NCBI RefSeq assembly: GCF_004357905.1
Contig: NZ_SMTT01000001.1
Location: forward strand, 248,001-312,000
DNA: 64,000 nt
Direction: 5' to 3'
Origin: Campylobacter lari
GTDB taxonomy: Bacteria; Campylobacterota; Campylobacteria; Campylobacterales; Campylobacteraceae
Numbering within the stretch: position 1 is the stretch's first letter; every line of letters begins with the position of its first letter. Of this stretch, positions 25,753 to 36,006 are shown piece by piece. The notes under the pieces were generated by a model. The model was not told where the DNA came from, searched no databases, and was given only the letters and a program-made list of their open reading frames with translations. The translations under genes and the position numbers were made by a program.

Positions 25753-26189
25753 TTTTGCGTTTATTTTTATCTTTATTTTTGATGTTTAATTTTTTAAAAG
25801 CTGAAGTATTTTTTGATTATACTTATAAATTTACCTTAAGTAAAGATGAAAAAGCAAGTGTAAAAATAAAAGAAATTGATTATCCTGATGAGATTTATTA
25901 TTTTGACTTTTCATGGACTTTATTTGATCAAACTAATATCATCGTTCATTCAAGGTATAAAAAATACCCTAGGCAATTTGTGATGTCTTTAAGAAGAAAT
26001 TTAAATTGGGTAGATCAAACTTTAGTGCCTGATTATAAAAATCCACACATAGATAGAGCAAGATTAATACTTGAATTTAGTGATTTTAAAAAAGGTGAGG
26101 CTATTTTCACTATCTACATAGAAGATAGAGATAAAAGATTAGAAGTGGAATTTTTAGATCCTAGAAAAGTCACTCTTAATCAAAACTAA
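25749..26189 (+). CDS. Putative exported protein (Cj0540-like)
   Basis: 146 aa with a cleavable-looking signal peptide (LRLFLSLFLMFNFLKA). TTG codons at 25749 and 25755 are both possible starts; the first gives a 4-bp TTGA overlap with the preceding stop. The mature part is beta-rich and charged with no known motif (IYYFDFSWTLFDQTNIIVHS). Function unknown. Confidence 0.72.
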   Translation: MILRLFLSLFLMFNFLKAEVFFDYTYKFTLSKDEKASVKIKEIDYPDEIYYFDFSWTLFDQTNIIVHSRYKKYPRQFVMSLRRNLNWVDQTLVPDYKNPHIDRARLILEFSDFKKGEAIFTIYIEDRDKRLEVEFLDPRKVTLNQN

Positions 26190-26206
26190 AGTAAAATTTA
26201 ATAAAA

Positions 26207-26212
26207 TATAAT
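26207..26212 (+). promoter_or_regulatory. -10 element for ispB
   Basis: TATAAT 22 bp upstream of the polyprenyl synthase ATG in the 44-bp gap after the exported-protein gene. No -35 seen. Confidence 0.5.
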
Positions 26213-26233
26213 TATAAGAAAATTAAGGAAAGC

Positions 26234-27130
26234 ATGGTGCAAAAGATAGATCAATATATGCATGAATTTTTATCTGAATTAAATTACAAGCCTATTTTAA
26301 TAATGAGTTCAAAACTTCAAGGCGGTAAAAAATTACGCTCAAAATTACTTTTAAAAATAGCTAGCGAAAACGATATTAGTTATAAAATTTGTGCCATTAT
26401 AGAATTAATCCATGCTGCAAGCTTATTGCATGATGATGTGATTGATGAAGCAAAATTAAGAAGAGGTGTAAAATCTATCAATGAACAATTTGGAGCCAAA
26501 AATGCTATCATGCTTGGAGATATTTTATACTCAAAAGCCTTCTATGAACTTTCTTTAATAGATTTAAAATTAGCAAAAATCATCTCCAATGCTGTTGTAA
26601 AGCTTTCCGTTGGCGAATTAATGGATGTAAATTTAAGCGAAACTTTCAATACCGATAAAAACGCTTATTTGCAAATGATATATAACAAAACAGCCGTTTT
26701 AATCGAAGCTAGTGCAAGATGTGGGGCTATACTTGCTAATTTAAATGAAGATGATTTTGCAGAATATGGTAAAAACTTGGGCTTGGCTTTTCAAATCGTA
26801 GATGATATTTTAGATATCAAAGGCGATGAACAAACCTTAGGCAAACCCGCCATGAATGATTTTAAAGAAGGTAAAACCACCCTTGCTTATATGTATTTAT
26901 ATGAAAAATTAAATCCACAAGATCAAGAAATACTTAAGTCTTATTACAAGAAAGATTTAAATATAGATGAACTTACTTGGATTAAAAATAAAATGCAAGA
27001 GCATGAAATTTTTAATCAAATTGGTCAAGAATTAAACACCTATGCAAATAATGCCTTAAAAGCCATAGAAAAATACAATATAAAAGATTTAGAAGATATT
27101 ATTAAAAGTATGATAGAAAGGGAATTTTAA
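26234..27130 (+). CDS. ispB: Polyprenyl (octaprenyl-type) diphosphate synthase
   Basis: 298 aa trans-prenyltransferase that extends farnesyl diphosphate with IPP, most likely to make the menaquinone side chain. The first Asp-rich motif is LLHDDVIDEAKLRRG (about residue 70) with QGGKKLR upstream, and the second is FQIVDDILDIKGD (about 195). The product chain length cannot be read safely. It overlaps hemA by 1 bp. Confidence 0.88.
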   Translation: MVQKIDQYMHEFLSELNYKPILIMSSKLQGGKKLRSKLLLKIASENDISYKICAIIELIHAASLLHDDVIDEAKLRRGVKSINEQFGAKNAIMLGDILYSKAFYELSLIDLKLAKIISNAVVKLSVGELMDVNLSETFNTDKNAYLQMIYNKTAVLIEASARCGAILANLNEDDFAEYGKNLGLAFQIVDDILDIKGDEQTLGKPAMNDFKEGKTTLAYMYLYEKLNPQDQEILKSYYKKDLNIDELTWIKNKMQEHEIFNQIGQELNTYANNALKAIEKYNIKDLEDIIKSMIEREF

Positions 27131-28437
27131 TGCATTATTATTGTATCAGTTTTACGCACAAAAATACAGATATTGCTACTAGAGAAAAACTTTCCTTTTC
27201 CAATGAAGATAAAAAAAGAGAACTATTAAGATTAATCCATACTAATAATAAAATTCTAGAAAGTTTAGTGCTTAGCACTTGCAATAGAGTTGAAATTTTT
27301 CTTTTTATCGGAGAAATTGAAAGTATCAATGAACATATTTTAAAAACACTTAGTTTGCTTTGTGGGGTTGATAAAGAAAATTTAAGCACAAAAGCTGATT
27401 TTTATGAAGATAGTGGGGCTATCCATCATTTATTTTCTGTGGCAAGTTCACTTGATAGTTTAGTTATTGGAGAAACACAAATTGCTGGACAATTAAAAGA
27501 TGCTTATAAATTTGCTCTACAAGAACAAAGATGTGGTGTGCATTTAACTAGAGCAGTCCATTATGCTTTTAAATGTGCAGCAAATATTAGAAATCAAACT
27601 GAAATTTCCAAAAATCCTATTTCAGTTGCTTCAGTAGCGGTAGCAAAAGCCAAAGAGCTTATAAATTTAGAAAATAAAACTGCAGTTGTAGTGGGTGCAG
27701 GGGAAATGAGTGAGTTAGCCTGTAAACATTTATTAAATGCTAAAGCTAAAGTGTTGATTTTAAATCGAGATATACACAATGCCCAAAAACTTTGTGAGGA
27801 TTTAGGTGAAAATGCAAATTGCGAAAGTATCGCAAATTTAAAAGAAGCATTAAATAAATATGAGATATTTTTTAGTGCCACAAACGCTCCACATGCTATC
27901 ATAACCAATGACATATTAGAAGAAAAAGATTATAAAAGATATTTTTTTGATATAGCAGTGCCTAGGGATATTGATGTAAAAGCAAATGAAAAAAATATAG
28001 TTTATGCTGTTGATGATTTAGAAGAAGTTGTAAGAAAAAATTTAACACTAAGAGAACATCAAGCCCAGATTGCTTATTCTATAGTAGGCGCTATGACAAA
28101 TGAGTTTTTCCAACATCTAAGCAAACTAGCAACCTTACCTTTGGTTAAGCAATTACGCTTGCAAGCTGATGAAATCGCTAAAGAACAATTACAAAAGGCC
28201 ATAGATAAAGGATATTTAAAACACTCAAATCATGAAGAAGCAAGAAAGCTTATAAGACAGGTGATGAATGCATTTTTACATCATCCTAGTGTAAATTTAA
28301 AAAAACTAAGTGGAACTATGCAAAATGACTCTGTTGTAAATGCCATGCGTTATGTGTTTGATTTAAAAAATGAAAGCATGGAAGGTTTAAACTTCTATAA
28401 ATGTGAATTTAATTTGGAGAATAATCATGAAATTTAG
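27130..28437 (+). CDS. hemA: Glutamyl-tRNA reductase
   Basis: 435 aa, first enzyme of C5 haem synthesis: reduces Glu-tRNA to glutamate-1-semialdehyde with NADPH. The catalytic Cys is in [11 protein letters not shown] (about residue 50), then [17 protein letters not shown], the NADPH motif [11 protein letters not shown] and [11 protein letters not shown]. It overlaps proS by 11 bp. hemC lies two genes downstream, so much of the early haem pathway is in this run. Confidence 0.94.
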   Translation: MHYYCISFTHKNTDIATREKLSFSNEDKKRELLRLIHTNNKILESLVLSTCNRVEIFLFIGEIESINEHILKTLSLLCGVDKENLSTKADFYEDSGAIHHLFSVASSLDSLVIGETQIAGQLKDAYKFALQEQRCGVHLTRAVHYAFKCAANIRNQTEISKNPISVASVAVAKAKELINLENKTAVVVGAGEMSELACKHLLNAKAKVLILNRDIHNAQKLCEDLGENANCESIANLKEALNKYEIFFSATNAPHAIITNDILEEKDYKRYFFDIAVPRDIDVKANEKNIVYAVDDLEEVVRKNLTLREHQAQIAYSIVGAMTNEFFQHLSKLATLPLVKQLRLQADEIAKEQLQKAIDKGYLKHSNHEEARKLIRQVMNAFLHHPSVNLKKLSGTMQNDSVVNAMRYVFDLKNESMEGLNFYKCEFNLENNHEI

Positions 28438-30124
28438 TAAATTTTATGCCATAAGCACAAAAGAAAATCCAAAAGATGCTACCCTGCCAAGTCATATATT
28501 TTTAGTTAAGGGTGCTTTTGTAGAACAAATTGGAAGTGGTTTGTATAATTTTTTACCTTTAGGAAAAAGAGTTTTAGATAAGATTAAAAATATCATCAAA
28601 GAAGAAATGGATAAAGCAGGGGCTTTAGAAGTAAATTTAAGTTTTAATACCCCAGCTGAACTTTGGAAAGAAAGTGGGAGATTTAATGTTTTTGGTAAAG
28701 AGCTTTTACGCTTTAAAGATAGAAAAGAAAATGATTTTGTCTTAGGACCAACCCATGAAGAAGCCATAGTAGCTTTGGTTAGAAATAAAGTAAATTCTTA
28801 CAAACAACTTCCTTTGCATTTATATCAAATAGGACTTAAATTTAGAGATGAGGCTAGACCTAGATTTGGACTTTTAAGATGTAGAGAATTTTTAATGAAA
28901 GATGGTTATAGTTTTCATAGCAGTGAAGCTGATTTAGACAAAGAATTTAATCTTATGCATGAAACTTATAGTAAAATTCTTACAAGATTAGGGCTTGAAT
29001 TTAGAGCTGTTGAAGCTGATAGTGGGGCTATTGGTGGAAGCGGTTCAAAAGAATTTATGGTTTTGGCTAAAAATGGCGAAGATGATATATTATTATGCGA
29101 GCATTGTGATTATGCTGCAAATATTGAAGCAGCAAAAAGAGCTAAAAAAAGTTGTGAAGATGAAAGGCCAGAAGCTGATTTTGCTACACAATTTCACACT
29201 CCAAATGTAAAAACTATAGAAGAATTAGCGGAATTTTTTAAAATTAATCCTTACTATACTGTTAAAGCTATTGCTAAAAAAGCTATTTATGAAAATGAAG
29301 AAAAAATTGTAGTATTTTTTATACGCGGCGATGATGAACTGCAAGAAGTTAAAGCACTAAATGCAGCAAATGCATTAGAATTAGTTGATGTAAGTGAAGA
29401 AGAATTAGAAAAAGCAGGTTTGGTACCAGGATTTATCGGCTTTGTAGGATTAAATGGAGTTGATTTTTATATTGATCGTGAGCTTGAAAATGAAACAAAT
29501 ATGATTATTGGAGCAAATAAAAAAGATTATCATTTAGTCGGAATCAATGTTGTAAATTTAAATAAAGAACGCTTTAAAGATCTTGCAGCAGTTAAAGAGC
29601 ATGATCTTTGTCCAAAATGTCAGCACAAGCTTAAGCAAAGCAAAGGTATTGAAGTAGGGCATATTTTTAAACTTGGAAATAAATACTCAAAAGCAATGAA
29701 TGCAAGCTATTTAGATGAAAATGGTAAAGCTCAATTTTTCACTATGGGTTGTTATGGTATGGGAGTGAGCCGTTTAGTAGCTGTCGCCATAGAAGCAAGC
29801 CATGATGAAAAAGGTTGTATTTGGAATAAAACTCTAGCTCCTTTTGTTTTAGATATTATCGTTTCTAATATAAAAGATACAAAAGCTATGGAATTTGCCG
29901 AGCAAATTTATACTCATTTTAAAGATAAAGAAATTTTGTTTGATGATAGAAATGAGCGTTTTGGTGTAAAGATTAATGATTTTGAATTAATGGGCTTTCC
30001 TTATGCTTTAGTTATAGGTAAAGGCTTAGAAAGCGATGAAGTAGAGTTAATCCATAGAAATACCTTAGAAAAACAAGTTTTAAAAACCCAAGAAGTAATT
30101 TCACACTTAGAGAAAATTTTATGA
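28427..30124 (+). CDS. proS: Prolyl-tRNA synthetase
   Basis: 565 aa from ATG 28427, which has a GGAG site; an upstream in-frame codon would lie inside hemA. Class II motifs are motif 1 around [16 protein letters not shown], motif 2 [17 protein letters not shown] and motif 3 [12 protein letters not shown], with the inserted editing domain (about residues 225-400) of the bacterial prokaryote-like ProRS. It charges tRNA-Pro in the cytosol. It overlaps the next gene by 4 bp. Confidence 0.94.
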   Translation: MKFSKFYAISTKENPKDATLPSHIFLVKGAFVEQIGSGLYNFLPLGKRVLDKIKNIIKEEMDKAGALEVNLSFNTPAELWKESGRFNVFGKELLRFKDRKENDFVLGPTHEEAIVALVRNKVNSYKQLPLHLYQIGLKFRDEARPRFGLLRCREFLMKDGYSFHSSEADLDKEFNLMHETYSKILTRLGLEFRAVEADSGAIGGSGSKEFMVLAKNGEDDILLCEHCDYAANIEAAKRAKKSCEDERPEADFATQFHTPNVKTIEELAEFFKINPYYTVKAIAKKAIYENEEKIVVFFIRGDDELQEVKALNAANALELVDVSEEELEKAGLVPGFIGFVGLNGVDFYIDRELENETNMIIGANKKDYHLVGINVVNLNKERFKDLAAVKEHDLCPKCQHKLKQSKGIEVGHIFKLGNKYSKAMNASYLDENGKAQFFTMGCYGMGVSRLVAVAIEASHDEKGCIWNKTLAPFVLDIIVSNIKDTKAMEFAEQIYTHFKDKEILFDDRNERFGVKINDFELMGFPYALVIGKGLESDEVELIHRNTLEKQVLKTQEVISHLEKIL

Positions 30125-30516
30125 TAGCAAAAACAAATTTAAGTGCTTTTTTGATTTTAGAATTGATTGCTAGTATTTTATTTATAGTCTTTTTTGGTTT
30201 TTTAAATTTTTTTATGATAGTTTTTGCAAGTATGTTTTTAGGAGCAATGTTTTTAGCAAAGACTTGGACAAATCTCATCACTATGCAAAATGCCAATACT
30301 AATTTATTTGGTATGATTAAATTATTTTCCTTAACTATAGTTGGAATTTTACTTTTAATACCAGGAATTTTAAGCACATTTTTGGGAATTTTACTCTTAT
30401 TTTTTATGATGATATTAAAATTATTTACAAAACAAAAAAGAAAATATCATCAAACAAACAACGAAGAAGAAATCATAGATGTAGAAATCATACAGGAGCA
30501 TAAAAAATGCAATTAA
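30121..30516 (+). CDS. FxsA-like inner-membrane protein
   Basis: 131 aa with three or four membrane segments and the FxsA signature [17 protein letters not shown] (about residues 78-94), followed by a charged cytosolic tail. The E. coli family member affects phage F exclusion when overexpressed; the native role is unknown. It sits between proS and hemC with 4- and 10-bp overlaps. Confidence 0.78.
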   Translation: MIAKTNLSAFLILELIASILFIVFFGFLNFFMIVFASMFLGAMFLAKTWTNLITMQNANTNLFGMIKLFSLTIVGILLLIPGILSTFLGILLLFFMMILKLFTKQKRKYHQTNNEEEIIDVEIIQEHKKCN

Positions 30517-31433
30517 TCATCGCAACAAGAAAAAGCCAACTTGCATTATGGCAAAGTGAGTATATAAAAAATAAATTATTACAAACACATTCTGATTTAG
30601 AAATCTCTTTAGAGGGTTTTAAAACTAAAGGTGATGTTTTACTTGATTCTCCTTTAGCTAAAATAGGTGGAAAAGGACTTTTTACAAAAGAACTTGAAGA
30701 AAGTATGTTAAGAGGTGATTCACACTTAGCTGTGCATAGCTTAAAAGATGTGCCAAGCTTCTTTCCTGATGGCTTAGTTTTAGCTGCTATTTCAAAAAGA
30801 GAAGTGGTAAATGATGCTTTTTTAAGTGAGTATTATGAAAGCTTAAATGCTCTTCCAAAAGGTGCAAAAGTAGGCACTACAAGTCTTAGAAGAAGAATGC
30901 AGCTTTTAGCGTTAAGACCTGATTTAAATATCATTTCTTTAAGAGGTAATATCAACTCACGCTTAGAAAAACTTAAAGCTAAGGAATTTGATGCTATTAT
31001 TTTAGCTCTAGCTGGCATTAAACGCTTGGATTTAGATAAAGAAATAAAGTACATTAGGGCTTTTGAGCTTGATGAGATGATACCTGCAGCTTCTCAAGGA
31101 GCTTTAGGTATAGAAAGCATTGATGATAAACAAATTTTAAAATACCTTGAATGCTTAAACGATAAAAATGCCTTTGTAGAAACTTATATAGAAAGAGATT
31201 TTATAAGAACCCTAGAAGGTGGTTGTCAAGTACCTATAGGAATTAATGCAAAAATCATTGATGAAAAAATAGAAATTCGCGCCATAGTGGGCTTACCCGA
31301 TGCAAGTAAAATTTTAAAAGAAAAAAGAGTGATTGATAAGCAAAATTACTCAAATGCAGGCGAGCTTTTAGCCAAAGAAATGATAGCAAAAGGTGCAAAA
31401 GAAATTTTAAAAGAAGCAGAGAGTATGATATAA
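30507..31433 (+). CDS. hemC: Porphobilinogen deaminase
   Basis: 308 aa, joins four porphobilinogens into hydroxymethylbilane. It has IATRKSQLALWQ at the N-terminus, KGLFTKELE, HSLKDVP and GTTSLRRRMQL, and the dipyrromethane-cofactor Cys in LEGGCQVPIGINA (about residue 240). ubiD follows with no gap. Confidence 0.95.
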   Translation: MQLIIATRKSQLALWQSEYIKNKLLQTHSDLEISLEGFKTKGDVLLDSPLAKIGGKGLFTKELEESMLRGDSHLAVHSLKDVPSFFPDGLVLAAISKREVVNDAFLSEYYESLNALPKGAKVGTTSLRRRMQLLALRPDLNIISLRGNINSRLEKLKAKEFDAIILALAGIKRLDLDKEIKYIRAFELDEMIPAASQGALGIESIDDKQILKYLECLNDKNAFVETYIERDFIRTLEGGCQVPIGINAKIIDEKIEIRAIVGLPDASKILKEKRVIDKQNYSNAGELLAKEMIAKGAKEILKEAESMI

Positions 31434-33227
31434 ATGCAAAAATTCGTAGAGCTTTTAGAAAAAAATAATTTATTAAAAACCATCCATGAGCCAGTAGATG
31501 TAGAACTTGAAATGGCACATTTAGCTTATATAGAAGTTAAAAAAGAAGACTCTAAAGCCTTGCTTTTTACTAATGCAGTAAAAAATGGCAAAAAATACGA
31601 TTATCCTGTATTATTAAATACTTTTTGCAGCAAAAAAGCTTTAAATTTAGCATTTGGAAAAGATTATGAAGATGTAGCTAAAGAAATTAGCTCTTTACTT
31701 AAAATGCACATACCGCAAAGCTTTGGTGCGAAATTAAATTTTTTCAAAACCTTGCTTGATTTAAAAAATATCCCACCAAAACGCATCAAAAAAGATGGAG
31801 AATTTAACTACAAAAGCTTAAATTCTTTATATGAAATACCTATTTTAAAAACTTGGGAAAAAGACGCTGCACCTTTTATCACTATGGGGCAAGTTTATAC
31901 TCAAAGCATAGATGAAAAACAAAATAATCTTGGAATGTATCGCTTGCAAGTAGTTGATGAAAAAACCTTGCTTATGCATTGGCAAATTCACAAAGACGCG
32001 AGCCACTTTTTCCATGAGTATAAAAAAGCAAATCAAAAAATGCCAGTAAGTATAGCCATAGGTGGAGATCCTTTATATATTTGGTGTGCTCAAGCGCCTT
32101 TACCAAAAGGTATTTTTGAACTTTTACTTTATGGTTTTATTAAGAAAAAACCTGCTATTTTGGCAAAATGCAAAAGCAATCACCTCTATGTGCCTTATGA
32201 TAGTGATTTTGTGATTGAAGGTTTTGTAGATCCAAATGAATTTGCACCCGAGGGGCCTTTTGGAGATCATACAGGCTTTTATACTCCTGTTGAACTTTGT
32301 CCTGTCTTAAAAGTAGAAAAAATCTTTGTTAAAAAAAATGCGATTTATCAAGCTACGGTTGTAGGAAAACCGCCTTTAGAAGATAAATACATGGGGCTTG
32401 GCACAGAAAGAGTTTTTCTACCTTTACTTCAAACTAACGCACCTGATTTGATAGATTATAACATGCCTGAAAATGGAGTTTTTCATAATTTAATCTTAGC
32501 CAAAATAGAAGCAAAATATCCAGCTCATGCAAAACAAGTAATGCATACTTTTTGGGGAGTAGGGCAAATGAGTTTTGTAAAACATGCTATTTTTGTCGAT
32601 GAAAATGCACCTTGCTTGCAAGATTATGACAAGCTCATACCTTATATACTTAATCGCTTTGATGAAGAAAAATTACTCATAAGTGAAGGAATTTGCGATC
32701 AACTCGATCATGCTTCAAGCACTTATTGTTACGGTGGTAAAGCAGGGCTTGATGCGTGTGGCGATGAGAAAAAAGTTGAACTTGAAATTCTAAGTGATGA
32801 AACTTTGTTTTCACTTTTTAAAGAAAAAGATCAAAATATTTTAAAATTAAAACAATTTTACACCCAAACCTTTGCTCCAATTTGTGTGATCTTAATTGAT
32901 AAAAAAGAAAAAATTGCTCAAATTTTTGAAAAACTACAAATTTATAAAAAACATTTTAGAATTTTAGTTTTTTTAGATTCAGATGCTATTTTGGAAAATC
33001 CTTATATGTTAATTTGGCGTGTGGTAAATAATATTGATGCAAAAAGAGATATATTTATCAAAAAAGATTGTGTTGCAATTGATGCGACAAATAAAGGATC
33101 ATTAGAAGATTATCATAAAGAATGGCCTTTAATGACAAATTGCTCCAAAGAAGTTATAGACAGACTTATTGCAAAAAAATTACTTGTAAATGATGAAAAA
33201 TTCTTCAAAAAGTTTGAAATTTTTTAA
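31434..33227 (+). CDS. ubiD: UbiD-family prenyl-FMN-dependent decarboxylase
   Basis: 597 aa. It decarboxylates aromatic or polyprenylated acids with prenylated FMN supplied by UbiX. Motifs are PVSIAIGGDPLYIW, GFVDPNEFAPEGPFGDHTGF (given in part; the Glu-Arg-Glu site region) and ATVVGKPPLEDKYMG. It is about 100 residues longer than E. coli UbiD, as in other Campylobacter. With no ubiquinone in this group, the likely job is the futalosine menaquinone route, with ubiX at 51.9 kb. Confidence 0.9.
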   Translation: MQKFVELLEKNNLLKTIHEPVDVELEMAHLAYIEVKKEDSKALLFTNAVKNGKKYDYPVLLNTFCSKKALNLAFGKDYEDVAKEISSLLKMHIPQSFGAKLNFFKTLLDLKNIPPKRIKKDGEFNYKSLNSLYEIPILKTWEKDAAPFITMGQVYTQSIDEKQNNLGMYRLQVVDEKTLLMHWQIHKDASHFFHEYKKANQKMPVSIAIGGDPLYIWCAQAPLPKGIFELLLYGFIKKKPAILAKCKSNHLYVPYDSDFVIEGFVDPNEFAPEGPFGDHTGFYTPVELCPVLKVEKIFVKKNAIYQATVVGKPPLEDKYMGLGTERVFLPLLQTNAPDLIDYNMPENGVFHNLILAKIEAKYPAHAKQVMHTFWGVGQMSFVKHAIFVDENAPCLQDYDKLIPYILNRFDEEKLLISEGICDQLDHASSTYCYGGKAGLDACGDEKKVELEILSDETLFSLFKEKDQNILKLKQFYTQTFAPICVILIDKKEKIAQIFEKLQIYKKHFRILVFLDSDAILENPYMLIWRVVNNIDAKRDIFIKKDCVAIDATNKGSLEDYHKEWPLMTNCSKEVIDRLIAKKLLVNDEKFFKKFEIF

Positions 33228-33241
33228 TTTTAAACTTTTTG

Positions 33242-33255
33242 AGAACACTTTTTGC
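33242..33255 (+). promoter_or_regulatory. Candidate sigma-54 promoter upstream of flaG
   Basis: TTGAGAACACTTTTTGCTT carries AG-N10-GC (AG 33242-33243, GC 33254-33255), one base off the invariant GG-N10-GC. Flanking AACA and TTTGCTT match the Campylobacter -24/-12 consensus. The GG to AG change may make it weak. Confidence 0.45.
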
Positions 33256-33286
33256 TTATTAAATATATATATTTTTAATTTAAATA

Positions 33287-33313
33287 TTAAGTTTTTTAAA
33301 ATTGTGTCGATAG
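33287..33313 (+). promoter_or_regulatory. Sigma-28 (FliA) promoter of flaG-fliD-fliS
   Basis: TTAAGTTT (33287-33294), an 11-bp spacer and GTCGATAG (33306-33313) fit the flagellar sigma-28 pattern (TAAAGTTT-N11-GCCGATAA) closely with the correct spacing. It lies 33 bp before the flaG ATG. Confidence 0.75.
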
Positions 33314-33346
33314 TGTGTTTTAGAGTCTTTTAAAAAGGAGTTTAAA

Positions 33347-33688
33347 ATGGACATTAGCAATATTCAAAGGGATACAAATATAACTCATTTTAACACAAAA
33401 AGTGTTGAAAAGCCATCTCAAGAGAATAAGCAACAGGTTGATTTAAATGATCAAGATGAGAATTTAAATGAAAAATTAAAAAACGCAACAGAAAAACTTA
33501 ATAGACAAATGGAAACATTGGAAACAAATGTGCGTTTTGCGTATAATGATAAAATAAATGAAATGTATGTAAATGTCACCGAAAAAGACACAGGTAGATT
33601 AATACGCAAAATTCCTAGTGAAGAAGTTATGAAATTAATAGAACATTTTAAAGGTGTTATTGGCACCATTTTTGATAAGGAGAGTTAA
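33347..33688 (+). CDS. flaG: FlaG, flagellar filament length/assembly protein
   Basis: 113 aa. A variable hydrophilic N-terminus is followed by the conserved FlaG domain (ETNVRFAYNDKINEMYVNV; DTGRLIRKIPSEEVMKL). FlaG acts with FliD and FliS and limits filament length in Campylobacter. AAGGAG at 33335-33340 sets the start. It is first in the operon, 2 bp before fliD. Confidence 0.9.
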   Translation: MDISNIQRDTNITHFNTKSVEKPSQENKQQVDLNDQDENLNEKLKNATEKLNRQMETLETNVRFAYNDKINEMYVNVTEKDTGRLIRKIPSEEVMKLIEHFKGVIGTIFDKES

Positions 33689-33690
33689 TC

Positions 33691-35988
33691 ATGGCAGTAG
33701 GTAGTTTAGGAAGTTTAGGTATAGGTTCGGGAGTTTTAACAAGCGATACACTTAATAAGCTTAAAGAAGCAGAAATGAATGCTCACTTAAAGCTTTATAA
33801 CACACAACTTGAAACTAACACTTCAAGACAAAAAGACTTAGCAGAGCTTGAAGCTAAACTACTTGCTTTTCAAACTGCTGTAAATAGTCTTGGCGATACT
33901 TCTCAATTTAACAAAAAGAAAGTTTCTCCTAGTGTGAGTGGTGATAGCGCTGCTGCTAGCTTGGTTGTAGGCTCTTTATCTAATCTTTCAAATATGAAAG
34001 TCATAGTCGATCAACTTGCTCAAAAAGATGTTTATCAAAGCAATGGTTTTAAAGACAAAACCTCTACTGTCATGGGCAGTTTAGGTATAGAAGGTGATGA
34101 AAATGGCAAAGCTTCTTTTACTATCACCCAAGATGGAAAAGACTATAAAATAGAGATCGATAAAAGTACAACCGTAGCTCAACTTGCTGAAAAAATCAAT
34201 TCCGCCACAGGTGGTAAAATAGAAGCTAAGCTAGTAAATACCGGAGATAGAGACAATCCTTATCGTTTAGTAGTGCAAAGCACTGAAACAGGAACTAAAA
34301 ACAATATCTCTTTTTCAGGCGATGATAAACTTTTAGAAGCTATGGGTTGGGGGCTTGATAAGGATAGTATTAGTGCAGGTGGTTTATATGGTTTTAGACC
34401 AACAGATGCTGGAGATAAAGATAAAATAAGTGGAACATTTAGTGGAAAACTTGATGAAAAGCTACTTGGCGCAGGAGAAAAAACCTCTTTTACTTTTGTT
34501 ATAAAAAATGGTGAAAGATATGATAGATTTACTATAGATATAAACGATCAAACAACCTATGAAAGTTTAGCAGAAGATTTAAAAAAACAAACTAACGGAA
34601 AAGTGGAATTAAACTTTGATGAGGGTAAAAATACTTTTACATTTAGAGCTACTAATGGTGGTGAATTAAGTCTTTTTGATGGTGGTTATGCAACTGATGC
34701 TGATGGTAATATAGACCAAGCAAATTATTCTAGAGATGATAAAGCTACTTCACTATTAAGTAGTAAATTTGGCATTACCTTAGATACAAGCACACCACAG
34801 GGCTACAATGTAGCTTCAAACAATGAAAATCATATCCAAAAAGGTATGGATGCTATCTTTAGTGTAGATGGTGTTAAGATGATTAGATCAACTAATACCA
34901 TTACAGATATAGGACCTGATATTACCCTAGAGCTTAAACAAAAGGGTGAAATTAGTTTCAATGTTACTCAAGATACTGAAGCCATAGCACAATCTTTAGA
35001 AAGTTTAGCTACTGCTTATAATGATTTAATGATCAATCTTAATGCAGCGACAAAATACGATCCTGATGCAGGGACAAAAGGAAATTTCGTAGGTGTAAGC
35101 TCGATTTATAATATAAAATCACAAATTAACAATATTTTGCTTCAAACTATCACAGTAGATGGAACAATCACAGTTGGAGATAGTGATACTTCAGATGGTG
35201 TTAAAGTCTCTTCAAAAGTAAGTTTATCTTTAGCTGATTATGGTTTAACTTTAAATGATGGGGTTTTAACCTTTGACTCTGGAAAATTTAATGCCAAATT
35301 TAACGAAGATCCTGAAATGGCTGAGAAATTTTTCGTAGGACACAATGGCTTTGAAGACATTGATCTAACAGGAGATAGAGTAAGTAAGCTTGATAGTGGC
35401 GATATAGAATTCAAAGAAGGTAATTTTACCATTACTTATAATGATGAAACTATAGATTTAAGTAAAACTGCCAATGGAGATCCTTTTAAACTAACTGGTG
35501 CGGATGATATAGAAAAAGCTAAAAATTTAGTTGATCATATAAATAGTTTTGGTTTAGAAGGTTTAGAAGCTAGTTTTGAAATCATTAATCAAGGTAACGA
35601 GAATCAGCAAATTCAATTTAGAATCAAAGGAACATCAGGAAGTAACCTAGAAATTCAAGGTGATAAAGAATTTTTGAAAAAATTTGGCTTAAGTCCAAAA
35701 ACTATATATTCAGTTTATAAAGAAGAAACTGGAACCTTTGGGGTATTAAAAAACACTATGGGTGAGATGATGAGCTCTGATGGTTCTTTTGGTGGTTATA
35801 AAGACTCTTTAACTAAAGAATCAAAAAATCTAAACGAAACTATAGAAAATACTAAAAAATCCATAGAAAGCAGATATGACACAATGTGGTCAAGATGGGC
35901 AGCATATGATGGTATAATTGCAAAATTAAATAACCAAGCAAGTGTTATTACAAATATGATTAATGCAGCAAATAATCAAAATTCTTAA
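33691..35988 (+). CDS. fliD: FliD, flagellar filament cap (extended form)
   Basis: 765 aa; C. jejuni FliD is, as I recall, 642 aa, so this one carries about 120 extra residues. Coiled N- and C-terminal segments (KLKEAEMNAHLKLYNTQLE; ESKNLNETIENTKKSIESRY) frame the variable middle. There I see three similar flagellin-IN-like modules at about residues 135-215, 260-330 and 570-660, each with a TYE/TVA...LAEKIN-type helix. The cap promotes flagellin folding at the filament tip and is surface exposed. Confidence 0.92.
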   Translation: MAVGSLGSLGIGSGVLTSDTLNKLKEAEMNAHLKLYNTQLETNTSRQKDLAELEAKLLAFQTAVNSLGDTSQFNKKKVSPSVSGDSAAASLVVGSLSNLSNMKVIVDQLAQKDVYQSNGFKDKTSTVMGSLGIEGDENGKASFTITQDGKDYKIEIDKSTTVAQLAEKINSATGGKIEAKLVNTGDRDNPYRLVVQSTETGTKNNISFSGDDKLLEAMGWGLDKDSISAGGLYGFRPTDAGDKDKISGTFSGKLDEKLLGAGEKTSFTFVIKNGERYDRFTIDINDQTTYESLAEDLKKQTNGKVELNFDEGKNTFTFRATNGGELSLFDGGYATDADGNIDQANYSRDDKATSLLSSKFGITLDTSTPQGYNVASNNENHIQKGMDAIFSVDGVKMIRSTNTITDIGPDITLELKQKGEISFNVTQDTEAIAQSLESLATAYNDLMINLNAATKYDPDAGTKGNFVGVSSIYNIKSQINNILLQTITVDGTITVGDSDTSDGVKVSSKVSLSLADYGLTLNDGVLTFDSGKFNAKFNEDPEMAEKFFVGHNGFEDIDLTGDRVSKLDSGDIEFKEGNFTITYNDETIDLSKTANGDPFKLTGADDIEKAKNLVDHINSFGLEGLEASFEIINQGNENQQIQFRIKGTSGSNLEIQGDKEFLKKFGLSPKTIYSVYKEETGTFGVLKNTMGEMMSSDGSFGGYKDSLTKESKNLNETIENTKKSIESRYDTMWSRWAAYDGIIAKLNNQASVITNMINAANNQNS

Positions 35989-36006
35989 AAAATAGAGAGG
36001 ATTTAA

